The notes: a model not told the origin generated them from the sequence alone. 64,000 bases of DNA from Aricia agestis (GCF_905147365.1 NC_056418.1:14755262-14819261), one strand, 5' to 3'. Shown: positions 10,988 to 21,905, counted from the first letter of the stretch. A program made the numbers and translations.

Positions 10988-11395
10988 TATTGTATATTTA
11001 TGGAGTTATTGAGAAAAAACTAATTTGGCGATGAATCGTCGTCCTTTTTCACCTGTGAAAGACGGGCGTGAGTGCAGTGAAGAGAGAAGGACGATGTTTG
11101 ATGTTTTGGGTTAGTCGCCCTCTTAACTCGTACACAATCATAAAACAACAAAATAGAAGGCAGTAAAAGTTTTTGTATATCAATGAATAAAAGTACATGG
11201 GGCACACTAAAAGTTTTGCACTTCTAGCTAATCGGAACTATTTGAGTTTTGAATGTTATATTTTTTAAACCTTGCAACCTTCCTAGCAACATAAAAAAAA
11301 ATTGGCGGGAAATCATTTGCCAATTGTTTTTTATCACGCATCAAAGTTCTACGTACGCAACGAAATAGGAATTAGGTCGAAAAGATTTTAGAGCG

Positions 11396-12473
11396 ATGAT
11401 TTTTTATGATTTTAAAAGTTCTCTCTCTCCGCAAGACTGTGCTGCTCGTCTTCAAAATGCTTTTGGGAAGAAAGTACCTTGTTTGAGCACCGTGAAGAGA
11501 TGGTATACTGAATTTGAGAGAGGTCGAGTTTCTTTACATGACGAATTTCGTGAAGGGCGGCCTTCAACTGCCGTCAACGAAATTAATGTGGCTACTGTTA
11601 AGCGGCTAATTGAAGAAAACCCGTAGATTACCTATGAGACAATTCGAGGACTATTGGGGATTGGTATGAGCCAAATTAAAAAAAAAATACACGAAGAATT
11701 GTGAGTTCGGAGACTTTGTTGTCGTTGGACCCCTCATGAACTGACAGCGGAGCAGAAGCAGGCTCGCGTGGAATGGTGCTCACAGATGCTACTAAAGCAC
11801 GCCCACGGACATTCTAATGCTGTTTATGACATTATCACAGGAGACGAAACGTGGATTTGTTGTTTTGAACCCGAAAAAAAAATATAAACAGACGAACGTA
11901 TAACCTCCTCCTTTTTGAGAAGTCGGTTAAAAAGAACAGAAATCTTGTGAGTGGGTGTTTGAAAATGAGAACAAGCCAACAAAAGTGAGGCAGGCGAGAA
12001 ACGTTGGTAAGAAAATGATCGCGTTTTTTTTCTGACCTACGGATCCCATCTGTACAATTCCACTTGGAGATCAAAAGAGTGTTAATGCTGAGTGGTATAC
12101 TACCATTTGTTTACCCAGGATATTAGAAAAGATTCGCGAAAGACGACCAAAAAGCCGCATTCTCCTACATCAGGACAACGCCTCTTCACACACGGCCAAC
12201 AAAACAAAGTCATTTTTAGGTTCCGAAAAATCACAACTCGTCACCCATCCTGCACACAGCCCCGACCTAGCACCCTGTGATTTCTGTATTTTTCCCAAAA
12301 TTAAAGATTTAATGAGAGGTTTCATTTTTACCAACTCCGAAGAGGCAGTGATAGCGTTCAATCAGCACGTAGAAAACATGCCTTCAGATCTGTGGTCCTC
12401 CTGTTTTAAAAAATGGTTCGATCGCATAAAAAAATGTTTAGAATGTAAAGGAGAGTATTTTGAAAAGCAATAA
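11396..12473 (+). pseudogene. Mariner transposase, degraded
   Basis: The reading starts MIFYDFKSSLSPQDCAARLQ, a mariner helix-turn-helix region, and stays open for 76 codons to a TAG at 11624. Later segments in shifted frames include ITGDETW (first catalytic D at 11843-11845), HQDNASSHTANK (second D at 12174-12176) and HSPDLAPCDF (third D at 12279-12281). The 34 residues between the last two give the DD34D signature of mariner. Disruptions are several stop codons and a roughly 50-bp insertion at about 11884-11932. Confidence 0.92.
11884..11932 (+). mobile_element. Fragment of another repeat inside the mariner
   Basis: Between the segments reading CFEPEKK and WVFENE there is extra sequence containing CCTCCTTTTTGAGAAGTCGG. 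Its complement resembles the ACCGACTTCCAAAnnGGAGG termini seen near 53950 and 29777, so a small piece of that family seems to have been inserted. Confidence 0.55.
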
Positions 12474-12544
12474 ACATAATATTTTGGTTATAACACGTCG
12501 TTTTTTTTAAGTTACGCAAAACTTTCAGTGTGACCTACGTATTA

Positions 12545-13068
12545 AAATTAAAAATTGAACACATGGAGTCGGCAAGTTGTGTATTCCGCGCCAACATTTG
12601 GCGTCACTTTTCAGGAAGTTGCAGCTTACAACACTTTTGTTTACAGTGCATTTTATATATTTTTTCATAAAAAATATTTTTTTGACCATTGTTTTCATAC
12701 TCTTGCTTGCTTGCTCATACCATGATTAATAGGAGCTAAATAACGCAATTATGCCAGTAATAATGCCTTCCTATAATCATTAGAAAATGTTAATAATATA
12801 ACGGTAAAGAACCAGATTTTATTTGTAACATTGCATCACCCCATTGCAGGGGGTTTGCATGACCAAAAAGGTTGAAAAACACTGCCGTAGACGTGTAAAA
12901 TCGAACGGCACACTAACATTACAAGCGATAGCGCGATGTAGGAGACTCTTAGCGCCATCTATCCGCAGAATAATAAACTAATTCAGACAAAATATTTTTT
13001 GCTTTTCGGCTCTGTAATTTTGTACCTATTCTTCTTAGTGTAACCAGATTAGGGCGTTTGTGCACTTC
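12545..13068. other. No gene seen
   Basis: AT-rich flank of the mariner. It holds only a short TTAGCGCCATCTAT-type motif (about 12950) that recurs near Helitron-like sequences at 37850, 38376 and 43042. Confidence 0.4.
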
Positions 13069-13070
13069 AC

Positions 13071-13168
13071 GGAATTTTACCATCCGGCGCGGCGCGGCGC
13101 GGCGACCCGATTCCATACGTTTTGATATGGCAAACGTGAAAGTTATGAACGCCGGACGGTAAAATTCC
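13071..13168. mobile_element. Small foldback with GGCGC microsatellite
   Basis: GGAATTTTACCATCCGGCG and CGCCGGACGGTAAAATTCC are inverted copies. The loop begins with a (GGCGC)n run at about 13085-13105. Confidence 0.7.
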
Positions 13169-13488
13169 GGTATTAACGGTAATGAAGATAAGAGTGTGGG
13201 AGGTAGAAGGGTAGATTTTCTTTGGCTACTTTTGCTATCTATTGTCACATAAACGTTATTTTAACTGCCTATATTCTTAAATATATCTACACTATTAAAA
13301 AAAATGTTTTTTTTTATGTAATTTTCATTTTGCATCGAATAAGCTCCGACACCACTGAGCCAATTTTGATGAAATTAGAGGAAAGACGAAAAGAATGACT
13401 TGCACGTCAGACAATCAGGAGTTCAGCCTGTATAACAATATAACTCCTAAACAAACTTGGAAACAACTTTTAGTTGCTCCAACTTTTA

Positions 13489-13633
13489 TTTTTTTATGAA
13501 GTAAGGAGGCAAACGAGCAAACGGGTCACCTGATGAAAAGCAACTTCCGTCGCCCATGGACGCTCGCAGCATCAGAAGAGCTGCAGGTGCGTTGCCGGCC
13601 TTTTAAGGGGGAATAGGGTATTAGGGGAGGGTC
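13489..13633 (-). mobile_element. SINE family A, 3' half
   Basis: Minus-strand tail half with the GCAACGCACCTGCAGCTC block. It is truncated inside the CCCTA/CCCTT-rich middle. Confidence 0.75.
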
Positions 13634-14494
13634 CAACGTGCAAATCGTACCCAAGACCTCCCAAGCCAAGCTCTAAGCCACTATAAGCAGGCTTAGCATG
13701 GCCACAGAAGAAATGAGAAAGATGAAGTGAGAAACGATTTTCTTTCGCAACTTTTAAGAAAGAAATTTTAGGTACACACAGATTTTAACAGATTTTTTTG
13801 TCAGCCACGTGGGTCTTATGATGATGATCATGGCAATCCTCCCTATTTGAATGGGTAATTACTGTACCAGTCAAAGAGTACAGTGGAACCGAACACGGGT
13901 CGCAGCTCAAATTATACACCACAAAACATTATGTACCCTAACCCCCTTGTACTAAGTCTCAAAGTCGACCACCCCGCTGGACGTAGGCTAAATTTTGTTG
14001 AGCAATTTTAGTTTCGTGTCAGTTTGACCTTGTTTTAGTTGGTGCATCCCCAATTAATGTGTAAGGGCTAACGATAACAATAAGGGCTAGCACATTTATT
14101 GGTGTAGGCCTGATAGCACAAAATTTCATATGAATTTCCAATTGCTGAAAGCATACCCTGCGTGTTCTTTGGTTTTAGAATAAGAAGTCCTTTTCTTTTA
14201 AATTAGCAACAAATATCAACAATGATAGATGATAGCCAAAATGTGTCTTTTGTCTTTTCATACTTAAACCGACTAATTAATTTTGATAAGGTTTGGAAAT
14301 AGGATCAATGCTTGTTATTCAATAAGAGATGCACAATACTATGTAACGTCCCTGAAAGCATTTGACTGCAAGTCATTAAAAACACATCCACAGTATAATA
14401 ATTATACAGTAGACTATTCTTGCAAGACCGCATCAGACGTACGCTGTAATCTGTATGCACAAAATAGATAACTTTAAGACCCACATACACGGAG
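13634..14494. other. No gene seen
   Basis: Low-complexity AT-rich intergenic DNA. Overlapping short ORFs on both strands near 14283-14490 show no coding signature. Confidence 0.45.
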
Positions 14495-14618
14495 AGGCCG
14501 ATCGAATACGGTCGGACTGAACGCAGGCTGACCTGACTTATATTTAATATTGTGCCCTCTTGTATAAGTCATCAGTCCGACATTCGATTGGTCTACCCGG
14601 CGGTACCCGATCGGCCTT
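14495..14618. mobile_element. Foldback element
   Basis: Inverted arms include GGCCGATCGAATACGGTCGG and the complementary block CCGACATTCGATTGGTC, closing with CGATCGGCC. Confidence 0.65.
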
Positions 14619-15040
14619 TTCAGAGAAGGACGTCTACCACAAGACGCGCGCTGAAAACTAAGATAAGTTTTCATTTTACGAATTTCATTTTACGAAGTTA
14701 CACTGCTGTATACGTTAGTGTTATGTTATGCACTTCTGGGCTAAGCGGCACTGTGGTCATTTCTTACGAGCATTAGCCACCACATTACTTACCGTGGTAC
14801 TGGCGCAGTGCTCATCTGTTACCATTTGTGTTATTAGCATCCACGTCATGTAGTTGGGGGTTAACGTTTGTCATAGTTTGTACAGTCGTACTTAAAAGAC
14901 TGTAAGTATTTGTAAGGAATATGATACGGAAATAGAAGAAAAATAAAAAATAAAATTTAACAATATCGCTTGGTTTAACGCTTGGAACAAAAAGTCTCAA
15001 ACTAATAAGTAGGTAAATATATAATATAATTGTTGTAATA
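14619..15040. other. No gene seen
   Basis: AT-rich sequence with no recognised repeat termini and only short shadow ORFs. Confidence 0.4.
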
Positions 15041-15042
15041 TA

Positions 15043-15300
15043 CAGTGTGTAACAAAAATAAGTGATAATACTTTAGGGTGTGTACGTGTCCCTTATAGAG
15101 AGTTTACTGTGAAAGTAGCAGCACTGAAAGACGAAAAAAAATTTTCACTTTTGTATGGGCTAGGGCCCGAGCGTCACGAGTTTCCCCATACAAAAGTGAA
15201 AAAAAAATTGGTCTTTCAGCGCTGCTACTTTCACAGTGAACTCTCTACAAGGAACACGTACACACCCTAAAGTATTATCACTTATTTTTGTTACACCCTG
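15043..15300. mobile_element. Foldback MITE with TA duplication
   Basis: Arms of about 100 bp are near-perfect inverted copies, with outer termini CAGTGTGTAACAAAAATAAG and the complement of CTTATTTTTGTTACACCCTG. TA lies immediately outside at 15041-15042 and 15301-15302. A degenerate half copy is at about 21668-21765. Confidence 0.85.
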
Positions 15301-15302
15301 TA

Positions 15303-16262
15303 TATTTGAGGTTTTTAGCTCTGCCGCTCTTTCTTCACTTGTTCTTGCTTGCTTCATTTGTGGTCTGTGGACTTTGTGAAAGCACTTATTGCCAACAATC
15401 AGCATTGTGCAATGTGCATACTATAGACCAGCCATATAGTAAAACACTAAAAAGTATATAAATAAATAGTAAATTTAATTATTTTGTAGTAAATTTTTGT
15501 GCAGGAACCTAGGTAATTACTATTTTAAGCTGAAAAATAACTCAAACATGTTAAATATTTTCGTATGAGAAAATGATTTTGGTATTACGTATGTATGAGA
15601 ATTTCGATAGCACCCGGCCTCTTACGCTGATGACTCACTGCAAACTTACACAAAACTATAATTTTATCGGCACAATACAGAACGGTGTAAATCTCTCGGC
15701 GGCCGGCGCTGGCGCGGACAGGCGGCCATTATCTGATAACCATTAACTACAAGCGCCGAAAAGTTCAATGTTTAATTACTATATGCATCGATATTGTTGG
15801 TATGCCATGGTGTTTTCATGTTTTTGAATAAGATATGTAATACAAGAATGTTATCATAATTCATCACAAAATTTCTATTAATATCTGCTTTCCTGAGACT
15901 CTAAGTATCTCTATATATCTCTCTATAAAAGATAACAGAGTACACACAGTTAAACAGAAATACTTTTGAATTTAAAATATTAGTTTAGTTCCTGATGGAG
16001 TGAAAACTAAAATAGACGACTACCAATCACTAACGTTTCAGTATCACAATTTGATAAGGCTAACTTTATATGAAAGCCAGTCAAAACACACGTAGCACAA
16101 GTATAACACAGCTTATTAAGAAACCATACGCCATTATACCACAATGTGACCCCCCCCCCCCCCCCACCTTCCCCTCACGTCTGTGCCATTCATAATGCAT
16201 ACGGAACCCACACAGGAGTCTTCCGAACGCGCTTAGCTATTCACGTTTGAGGTTCAAAGTTC
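15303..16262. other. No gene; poly-C run
   Basis: Intergenic sequence immediately upstream of the candidate promoter at 16269. A homopolymer of 17 C lies at about 16149-16165. The stretch 15600-15790 is less AT-rich but has no exon-like open frame. Confidence 0.4.
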
Positions 16263-16268
16263 GCTTTT

Positions 16269-16300
16269 TATATAAAAAAACCACAGTGTAATATCAGAGA
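16269..16300 (+). promoter_or_regulatory. Candidate TATA promoter with initiator
   Basis: TATATAAA at 16269-16276 is followed 27 bases later by an arthropod-like initiator TCAG (16294-16297), the normal TATA-to-start spacing. It lies 73 bp upstream of an ATG opening a signal-peptide-like exon. Confidence 0.45.
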
Positions 16301-16368
16301 GTAGAGTAAATCTGGTGTGTTCTTGAAATTCGCTCAACAGTCAACACAGAGACAGGAGTTGCGCGTGT

Positions 16369-16560
16369 ATGAAGGGCAGCAAATATTTAATAAAGTTACT
16401 AGTGCTATTAATAATAACTACGCTAATAGGTAAGAATTTTGAAGAGTGTTGACTTCGCCCAGAAAATTGTAAATAATCATCACAAGTACTACATTAATCA
16501 TCTTATTCATCCACAGTCCGAATCGTGCGTTTTAGTTTGAACTTTGAAGACAGAGACTAG
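16369..16560 (+). CDS. Candidate secreted micropeptide, two exons (16369..16429, 16517..16560)
   Basis: The first exon encodes a classic signal-peptide pattern: a basic start (MKGSKYLIK) followed by a run of L, V, I and T. It ends at a strong donor, G|GTAAGAATT. An acceptor (CATCCACAG) ends an 87-nt intron, a normal small insect intron. Joining in phase adds 14 codons to a TAG, giving 34 residues, of which about 14 would remain after cleavage. If the intron were retained the product would be 27 residues. No family is recognised. It could also be the first exon of a longer secreted protein whose later exons I cannot see, or a non-coding transcript. Confidence 0.35.
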
Positions 16561-17696
16561 ACTAGAGATAGGGACTTGGTAAACTATAAGACTACATAGA
16601 TTAAAACTATATAGACAAGAATCAAGTCAAGATACAGATAGAGACTACTGTATACATATTTTTATGTATTACTAGGTAAAACAAAAAAAACTGTACCGAG
16701 TCGACCACTAATATGAAATGCATTTTATCCACTAATCTAATTTTTGGAGATGCATTTTTTCATTTGTGTGCTCATTTTAGGGAAATTGACTGGCCTGCAG
16801 CCAGAGCGGTGATTGTCGATTGAAAAACCCAAATAGCCTCTACAGTCTACATTACGTTATAAAATTGGAGGTTGTCTGCATTTTTGCTAATCCCACGTTT
16901 TCAATGTTTTCCTTCTTTGCTAGGTGAATTGTGAAGGATAATAAATTGAGTTGCTGAGTAATATTTCTGAGTGGATAGTAAAAATACTAGGTATATTTTT
17001 AAACCTTACAGTCATTTTAGTTATTTAAATTTAAGGTTTTTGAATAAGAAAGAAGTTACCAGTGATTACTAAATAGTAAATTATACTTACCACGTAATAA
17101 TATATGCAATATTATGCTCTTCTTCAAGAGATATTTCTCACTTGTATCAGTCAAAGACAAAACTTCGTGCATAGCTTTTTTTTTATTCGAAGAGTATTTT
17201 ATTTAATCGTATACCATTGTGTTCATAATTTATACAACTCAGAGACATGATGTGTGATTACTAAACTATAATTTTAATGAAGACTTTGTCCGTATAAGTA
17301 TCTGTGTATATTAAATGTCAAAATCTTTATTAAAATAAAGTTATCATTAAAATATGGCTCTCGAGTACAATAGTGTATTTAAATTAGCATAATAAGTAAA
17401 TCGTGCAGTCTGCTATATGAATTAAAATTAAAACGCAAGGAATACAAACACTGGAGTGATTTTTGAAGTGTCTTTTGAGTGCGGGTGGAATGAACCGACT
17501 TGCAATAACAAAGATATCCGAAATCCGCGCATTTTCCGCGCAGTCTCATGCTAAAAGCCGCCTATTAGATTCTATTATTAGTACTGTAAGGTTTGGTAAA
17601 ATTTAATAAACTAGAGATCGCCCCATGATCGAAATTCGACCTTAAATTTTATTATCTTCATTTGGCTCCCCGTTTAAAGTATTGACTATTTCAGAT
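16561..17696. other. No recognised feature
   Basis: AT-rich. It may contain the 3' UTR of the candidate micropeptide (AATAAA near 16942 and near 17335). No ORF with coding character was seen. Confidence 0.4.
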
Positions 17697-17700
17697 TTAA

Positions 17701-17862
17701 TAAAATCAAAAAATCAAAATCAAAAATAATTATTTATTTCCACATAGGTTAACAAAGATAACACTTTTAGAACGTCGATCGTGTCTACCACCGGTTCGGG
17801 AACTAATCGGGCGAGAAGAACCGGCGTAAGAAACTCGCACGGGGACTCGCACCTTTTACCAA
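17701..17862 (-). mobile_element. Non-LTR retrotransposon 3' tail
   Basis: It carries GTGCGAGTTTCTTACGCCGG (as complement) and ends in TTTTGATTTTGA repeats on the minus strand. The same tail occurs at 22138-22285 (+), 54400-54560 (+) and, truncated, at about 27421-27500 (-). Multiple 5'-truncated copies with a shared 3' end indicate LINE retrotransposition. Confidence 0.7.
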
Positions 17863-17875
17863 AAAAAAAAAAACA

Positions 17876-18003
17876 TTAGCTCGATGCACTACTTCACCAT
17901 ATAAACTGTGCACTATATCTAACTGTGCAAAATTTCATTCGTTTCCGCATTTTTCGTCAAAAGGGATCCAAAGTTTTTCGCTCGCGTATTTATATTTAAT
18001 AAT
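17876..18003 (+). repeat. Old dispersed repeat, uninterrupted copy
   Basis: It matches the sequence split by the hAT element at 61936-62237, including CGATGCACTACTTCACCATA here versus GATGCACTCC and TCCTTCACCATA there. It serves as the empty-site reference for that insertion. Confidence 0.75.
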
Positions 18004-18075
18004 ATTATATTTTGCGCTTATGAAGTATACATTTTAATACTTAAAAATAAGTCTCTAACGAAACTCGGACATTCA

Positions 18076-18262
18076 TACTATTATTATAATTGCGAAAGTG
18101 TGTCTGTCTGTTACCTTTTCACGCCAAAACCGCCGAACCGATTTTTAAGATATATTGTAAGGACCGAGAAAAGACATAGGATAATTTTTATCGCGGCAAA
18201 ATGTACCGTTCCCGTGCGATAAACGACTTTCGGTGCAACTGAGTTGCGGGCATCAACTAGTC
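18076..18262 (+). mobile_element. Helitron-like element
   Basis: The 5' part (TATTATAATTGCGAAAGTG) leads through TGTCTGTCTGTTACC to the 3' stem GCAACTGAGTTGCGGGCATC and a CTAG followed by T. Confidence 0.7.
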
Positions 18263-18333
18263 CCCGCAGACGACGTGTCGTCGCGACACTAGTTTCTATG
18301 TATTTCTATGAAAAGTGTCGCTAGCTTCGCGTC

Positions 18334-18700
18334 TAGGGTTGCCAGGTTGCTACACCGAAAAGCCGGACAAAGCAGTCAGCTTGGCCGCACATTAGTACAA
18401 AAAAGCCGGAACCTTGCTATCTAAAACAATTTAAATCTTAAGGTGAAGCCAAACGAGCGTAATTTGTGAGTTGTGAGTCGCAGAATTTCGGTCGCGTAAA
18501 TATCTTTTCTCTGGCCGAAATTCTGCTGCATTCAAACAAAAGTCCTGTCTGATTCACACGGCTTCACCCTTACAGCTCTACTATTATATAAAGTTATAGA
18601 TTCTAGGCTCTACAAAAGCCGGACTCCCTTTAATTTTGGCCGGACACGCAAGCTAAAAGCCTGACTATGTCCGGTTTTATCCGGACGCCTGGCAACCCTA
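18334..18700. mobile_element. hAT-like element with perfect 8-bp duplication
   Basis: Termini TAGGGTTGCCAGG and CCTGGCAACCCTA are inverted copies. The duplication TTCGCGTC lies at 18326-18333 and 18701-18708. It is 367 bp and non-autonomous. Confidence 0.9.
18438..18573. mobile_element. TTAA-type MITE, innermost of the nest
   Basis: It starts TTAAGGTGAAGCCAAACGAG and ends GGCTTCACCCTTAC, where the final C replaces A of an expected TTAA. It shares termini with the larger element at 19261-19775. TTAA targeting suggests piggyBac-type mobilisation. Confidence 0.75.
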
Positions 18701-18818
18701 TTCGCGTCGCTAGCTGTGCAGGGTATTTCATAGAAATACATAGAAATTAGAAACTAATAGTGTCGCGACAATACGTCGTCTGCGGTTGCTTCATGTCGCC
18801 CGCTGCCAACCGGCACCT

Positions 18819-19119
18819 TTTTTTATGAAATAAGGGGGCAAACGAGCAGACGGGTCACCTGATGGAAAGCAACTTCCGTCGCCCAAGGACACTCGCAGCA
18901 TCAGAACAGCTGCAGGTGCGTTGCCGGCCTTTTAAGAGGGAATAGGGTAATAGGGGAGGGTAGGGAAGGGAATAGGGGAGGGTAGGGAAGGGAAAAGGGT
19001 AGGGGATTGGGCCTCCGGTAAACTCACTCACTTGGCGAAACACAGCGCAAGCGCTGTTTCACGCCGGTTTTTCTCCGGTCGAGCCGGCCCATTCATGCCG
19101 AAGCATGGCTCTCCCACGT
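18819..19119 (-). mobile_element. SINE family A copy, minus strand
   Basis: Full-length apart from a deletion of about 25 bp between the hairpin and the GGTCGAGCCGG block. The poly-A tract is at 18822-18828 as poly-T. Confidence 0.8.
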
Positions 19120-19340
19120 CAAAGTTTATTAACCTTTATAAATAAAGATATTTACACAGCTTATAACTATTCAAAGTCCTTCTTCCTTCGTCTTTGTCTG
19201 ATGTGACTTTTCAATGTCTGAGACAAATAGGTACCCTCAGATCTTGTAGGCATAGTTTGTTTAAGGGTGAAGCCAAACCAGCGTAATTTTATGAGTCGTG
19301 AGGGGCAGAATTTCGGTTGGCAGAAATTCTGCTTCACTCA

Positions 19341-19505
19341 GGTCGTAGTTGACGGCGAATGCTCGGTGTCGGTGTCGGATGTTAATGCTGGTGTCCCTCA
19401 GGGCTGTGTGCTATCGCCTACTCTATGCATACTGCATATCAATGACATGTTACAAACCAACGACATTCATTGCTATGCGGATGATAGTACAGGTGATGCT
19501 GTATA
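19341..19505 (+). pseudogene. Reverse transcriptase fragment (LINE)
   Basis: It reads GVPQGCVLSPTL then HINDML and CYADDST, the conserved palm motifs of a jockey/CR1-type non-LTR reverse transcriptase, including the [YF]ADD metal-binding site. Only about 55 codons survive, joined directly to a SINE fragment at about 19508. Confidence 0.88.
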
Positions 19506-19507
19506 TA

Positions 19508-19633
19508 CCGGCTCCTTAAAAGGCCGGCAACGCACCTGCAGCTCTTCTGATGTTGCGAGTGTCCATGGGCGACGGTAATTGCTTACCATCAGGTGACCCG
19601 TTTGTTCGTTTGCACCCTTATTTAATTTAAAAA
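19508..19633 (+). mobile_element. SINE family A, 3' half
   Basis: It begins at CCTTAAAAGGCCGGCAACGC and ends in an A run at about 19629-19637. It lies inside the TTAA-bounded element. Confidence 0.8.
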
Positions 19634-19895
19634 AAAACTCAGTTTCATAGAAAATTCCTACTCCATTCACACGAGCGTAATTTGTGAGTCATGATTAGTA
19701 TGAAAAATAATGTACGCGACCGAAATTCTGCGACTCACGACTCACAAAATTACGCTCGTTTGGCTTCACCCTTAATCTTTTGTCTCCAAATGTTAATTTG
19801 TTATTTTTGGTAAATCTACCGTAGCATTTAGATCTAAGCAACTAGATCTTATAATCACCGATATATTTAGGATTGAGATGCTACTGTGAAACCCA

Positions 19896-19923
19896 CCTAC
19901 CTACCTACCTACCTACCTACCTA
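19896..19923 (+). repeat. (CCTA)n microsatellite
   Basis: Seven tandem CCTA units. Confidence 0.9.
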
Positions 19924-20180
19924 ACAAAGAGCTCAATACAAATACTCTTTATTTTGACCTCGTCGTAATCAGGTAAAGAAGAGAGACCGAAATCCAAACA
20001 CATGTCAAAACAAAACGTTGATGATACCCTCAAGATAAAGTTGGCGAAATAAAATCTGTGTACGGCATTTGTTAAGTTATTTGCGTAAAGTGTAAGGCTA
20101 ACCCCCATGCTCCTTAATTATTAATCCGGCTCCGGCTCCCGCTTGGCAGGTATTACGTGTCGATAGAGACCGGACTCAAT

Positions 20181-20338
20181 CTGCCGCACTCAGAGTTAAC
20201 GATGATTAAACTTCAATTTTAATGAAGAGTTGGACAGATAATAGCATGATAATAATACCTATGTATGGTGCTTGGGTCAAAATCTACATTTAATTACAGT
20301 TATGTAATTAGATTAATATTCATCTCTGAGTGCGGCAG
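20181..20338. mobile_element. MITE
   Basis: Inverted termini CTGCCGCACTCAGAG and CTCTGAGTGCGGCAG. A solo terminus is near 5991-6006. Confidence 0.75.
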
Positions 20339-20358
20339 TAAGTGCTTAGGTAATTATA

Positions 20359-20487
20359 GTCTGTCAAGAAAGTGAAGATATTAAAAAGTGGCAACATCGT
20401 AGTGAAGAGAACCCTTTCAAATCAATCTACGAAAAAAGGGACACTACGATGTTGCCACTTTTTAATTTCTTCACTTTCTTGACGGAC
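20359..20487. mobile_element. Foldback MITE with TA flanks
   Basis: Arms starting GTCTGTCAAGAAAGTGAAG are inverted near-copies over about 55 bp, with TA at both edges. A half copy is at 63518-63590. Confidence 0.85.
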
Positions 20488-20621
20488 TATAATTATAGAA
20501 ATATACCTTACCTACATATAGGTACCTAGTACCTACCTATTCTTGTTCCCGACGTTTCGGCTGGTAATATAATTATTATCAATCACGAAGCTAAAACAAT
20601 ATCAATACCTATAATAATAGA

Positions 20622-20967
20622 CGTGGGAGAGCCATGCTTCGGCACGAATGGGCCGGCTCGACCGGATAAATACCACGTTCTCACAGAAAACCGGCGTGAA
20701 ACAGCGCTTGCGCTGTGTTTCGCCGAGTGAGTGAGTTTACCGGAGGCCCAATCCCCTAACCCCTACCCTATTCCCTTCCCTACCCTCAACTATATTCCCT
20801 TCCCTTCCCTTCCCTACCCTCCCCTATTACCCTATTCCCTCTTAAAAGGTCGGCAACGCACTTGCAGCTCTTCTGATGCTGCGAGTGTCCATGGGCGATG
20901 GAAGTTGCTTTCCATCAGGTGACCCGTTTGCTCGTTTGCCCCTTTATTTCATAAAAAAAAAATACCA
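20622..20967 (+). mobile_element. SINE family A, full length
   Basis: Complete head, middle and tail, ending in an A run at about 20953-20961. Confidence 0.8.
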
Positions 20968-21667
20968 TAGATAACTGCCTGTAGTGGACTAAGGTGACCA
21001 ACTGCTGACAACAACTTGCTGAAGTTGTTCAACTACCCGCAAATTCATAAATTATTATTTGTGTTTCGATCTACGCATAGCTAGCAAGTAAATCGGTATA
21101 AAAGTGCTTCGCGACATAATCCGTAATCGTGTAACACTCGCGTAAACCAAAAGGTTTCTCATCCACAAACGACCACGACCGACGAGAATTCAAAATAAAA
21201 TGCCACTTTATGACCTACGTTAAAGCTTTCATTTTACGCCAAAATGCCATCTACAAAGCGGCGGGGGTCGCTAGACCAACGTTGGTAGAAAATGAAACCT
21301 AGGTCATCGTGCGGATCAAAGATCGGAAAGTCACCTTAATAAGAGCTGTTCCACACGTAATAGCCGCACGTGGAAGTTTGCGTAAACACACATAAATCCG
21401 CCGGCGAATCTCGTGCTCTTAATTTTATTATTACTTCTCTTCTGAGACACAAGTTTTATACTTTAAAATATGTTCACAGTTAACTCTTTGCCGCTTTCAT
21501 TCTACGGTTACACACGTGTTAGGGATTTCATTCTCAATGACAAAGGATATCTACTGCTATGAATAATTTGCACAGTTTGTATGTATGGTAAAAGGAAAGA
21601 ATTCTTCCACACAATAGATATATCTACCTATTAATTATTTATTATTCCTATCACCTACATATGTACA
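20968..21667. other. No gene; possible foldback
   Basis: A weak inverted pair lies at about 21203-21315 (ATGACCTACGTTAAAGCTTTC versus GAAACCTAGGTCAT). Nothing else was recognised. Confidence 0.4.
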
Positions 21668-21778
21668 GGATGTAACAAAAGAACGTATTTAACTATAATA
21701 GAGACGTGTTTATATGTCTTTTATAACTGTGAAAGTAGCATCGCTGAATGAGTCCTTTTTTATATAAAATATAATAAT

Positions 21779-21905
21779 AATAACTCCCACACCGATTTCG
21801 GCGACCGTGCCTGGTTTCATTGAAACCAGGCCAGTTACGCAGCAGTAATTTTATAGTGCCCAAGTGTGTGCGCAGTACACAATTAGAGCACTCTCTATTC
21901 CTTTA
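21779..21905 (-). mobile_element. SINE family C, tail only
   Basis: It matches the tail of the copy at 9653, including CTCCCACACCGATTTCGG and GGTTTCATTGAAACC. Confidence 0.75.

Larger units (their letters stand above)
11196..12539 (+). mobile_element. Full-length mariner element, 1344 bp
   Basis: Terminal inverted repeats of about 29 bp share the core CACACT(A/G)AAAGTTTTGC at both ends, and TA dinucleotides flank the element (11194-11195 and 12540-12541). Length and structure fit a complete mariner. The transposase frame inside is broken by stops and a foreign insertion, so the copy is dead, although its ends are intact enough to have been mobilised in trans. Confidence 0.92.
18266..18785. 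mobile_element. Foldback element, outermost of a nest
   Basis: The left arm begins GCAGACGACGTGTCGTCGCG and includes TTTCTATGTATTTCTATGAAA. The right arm is its inverse, ending near ACGTCGTCTGCGG. It has been split by the hAT element at 18334-18700. Confidence 0.8.
19261..19775. mobile_element. TTAA-bounded element with captured retroelement pieces
   Basis: TTAA lies at 19261-19264 and 19772-19775, with termini GGGTGAAGCCAAACCAGCG and, inverted, CGCTCGTTTGGCTTCACCC. Unlike the 136-bp relative at 18438-18573, it contains a reverse transcriptase fragment and the 3' half of SINE family A. Confidence 0.8.
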
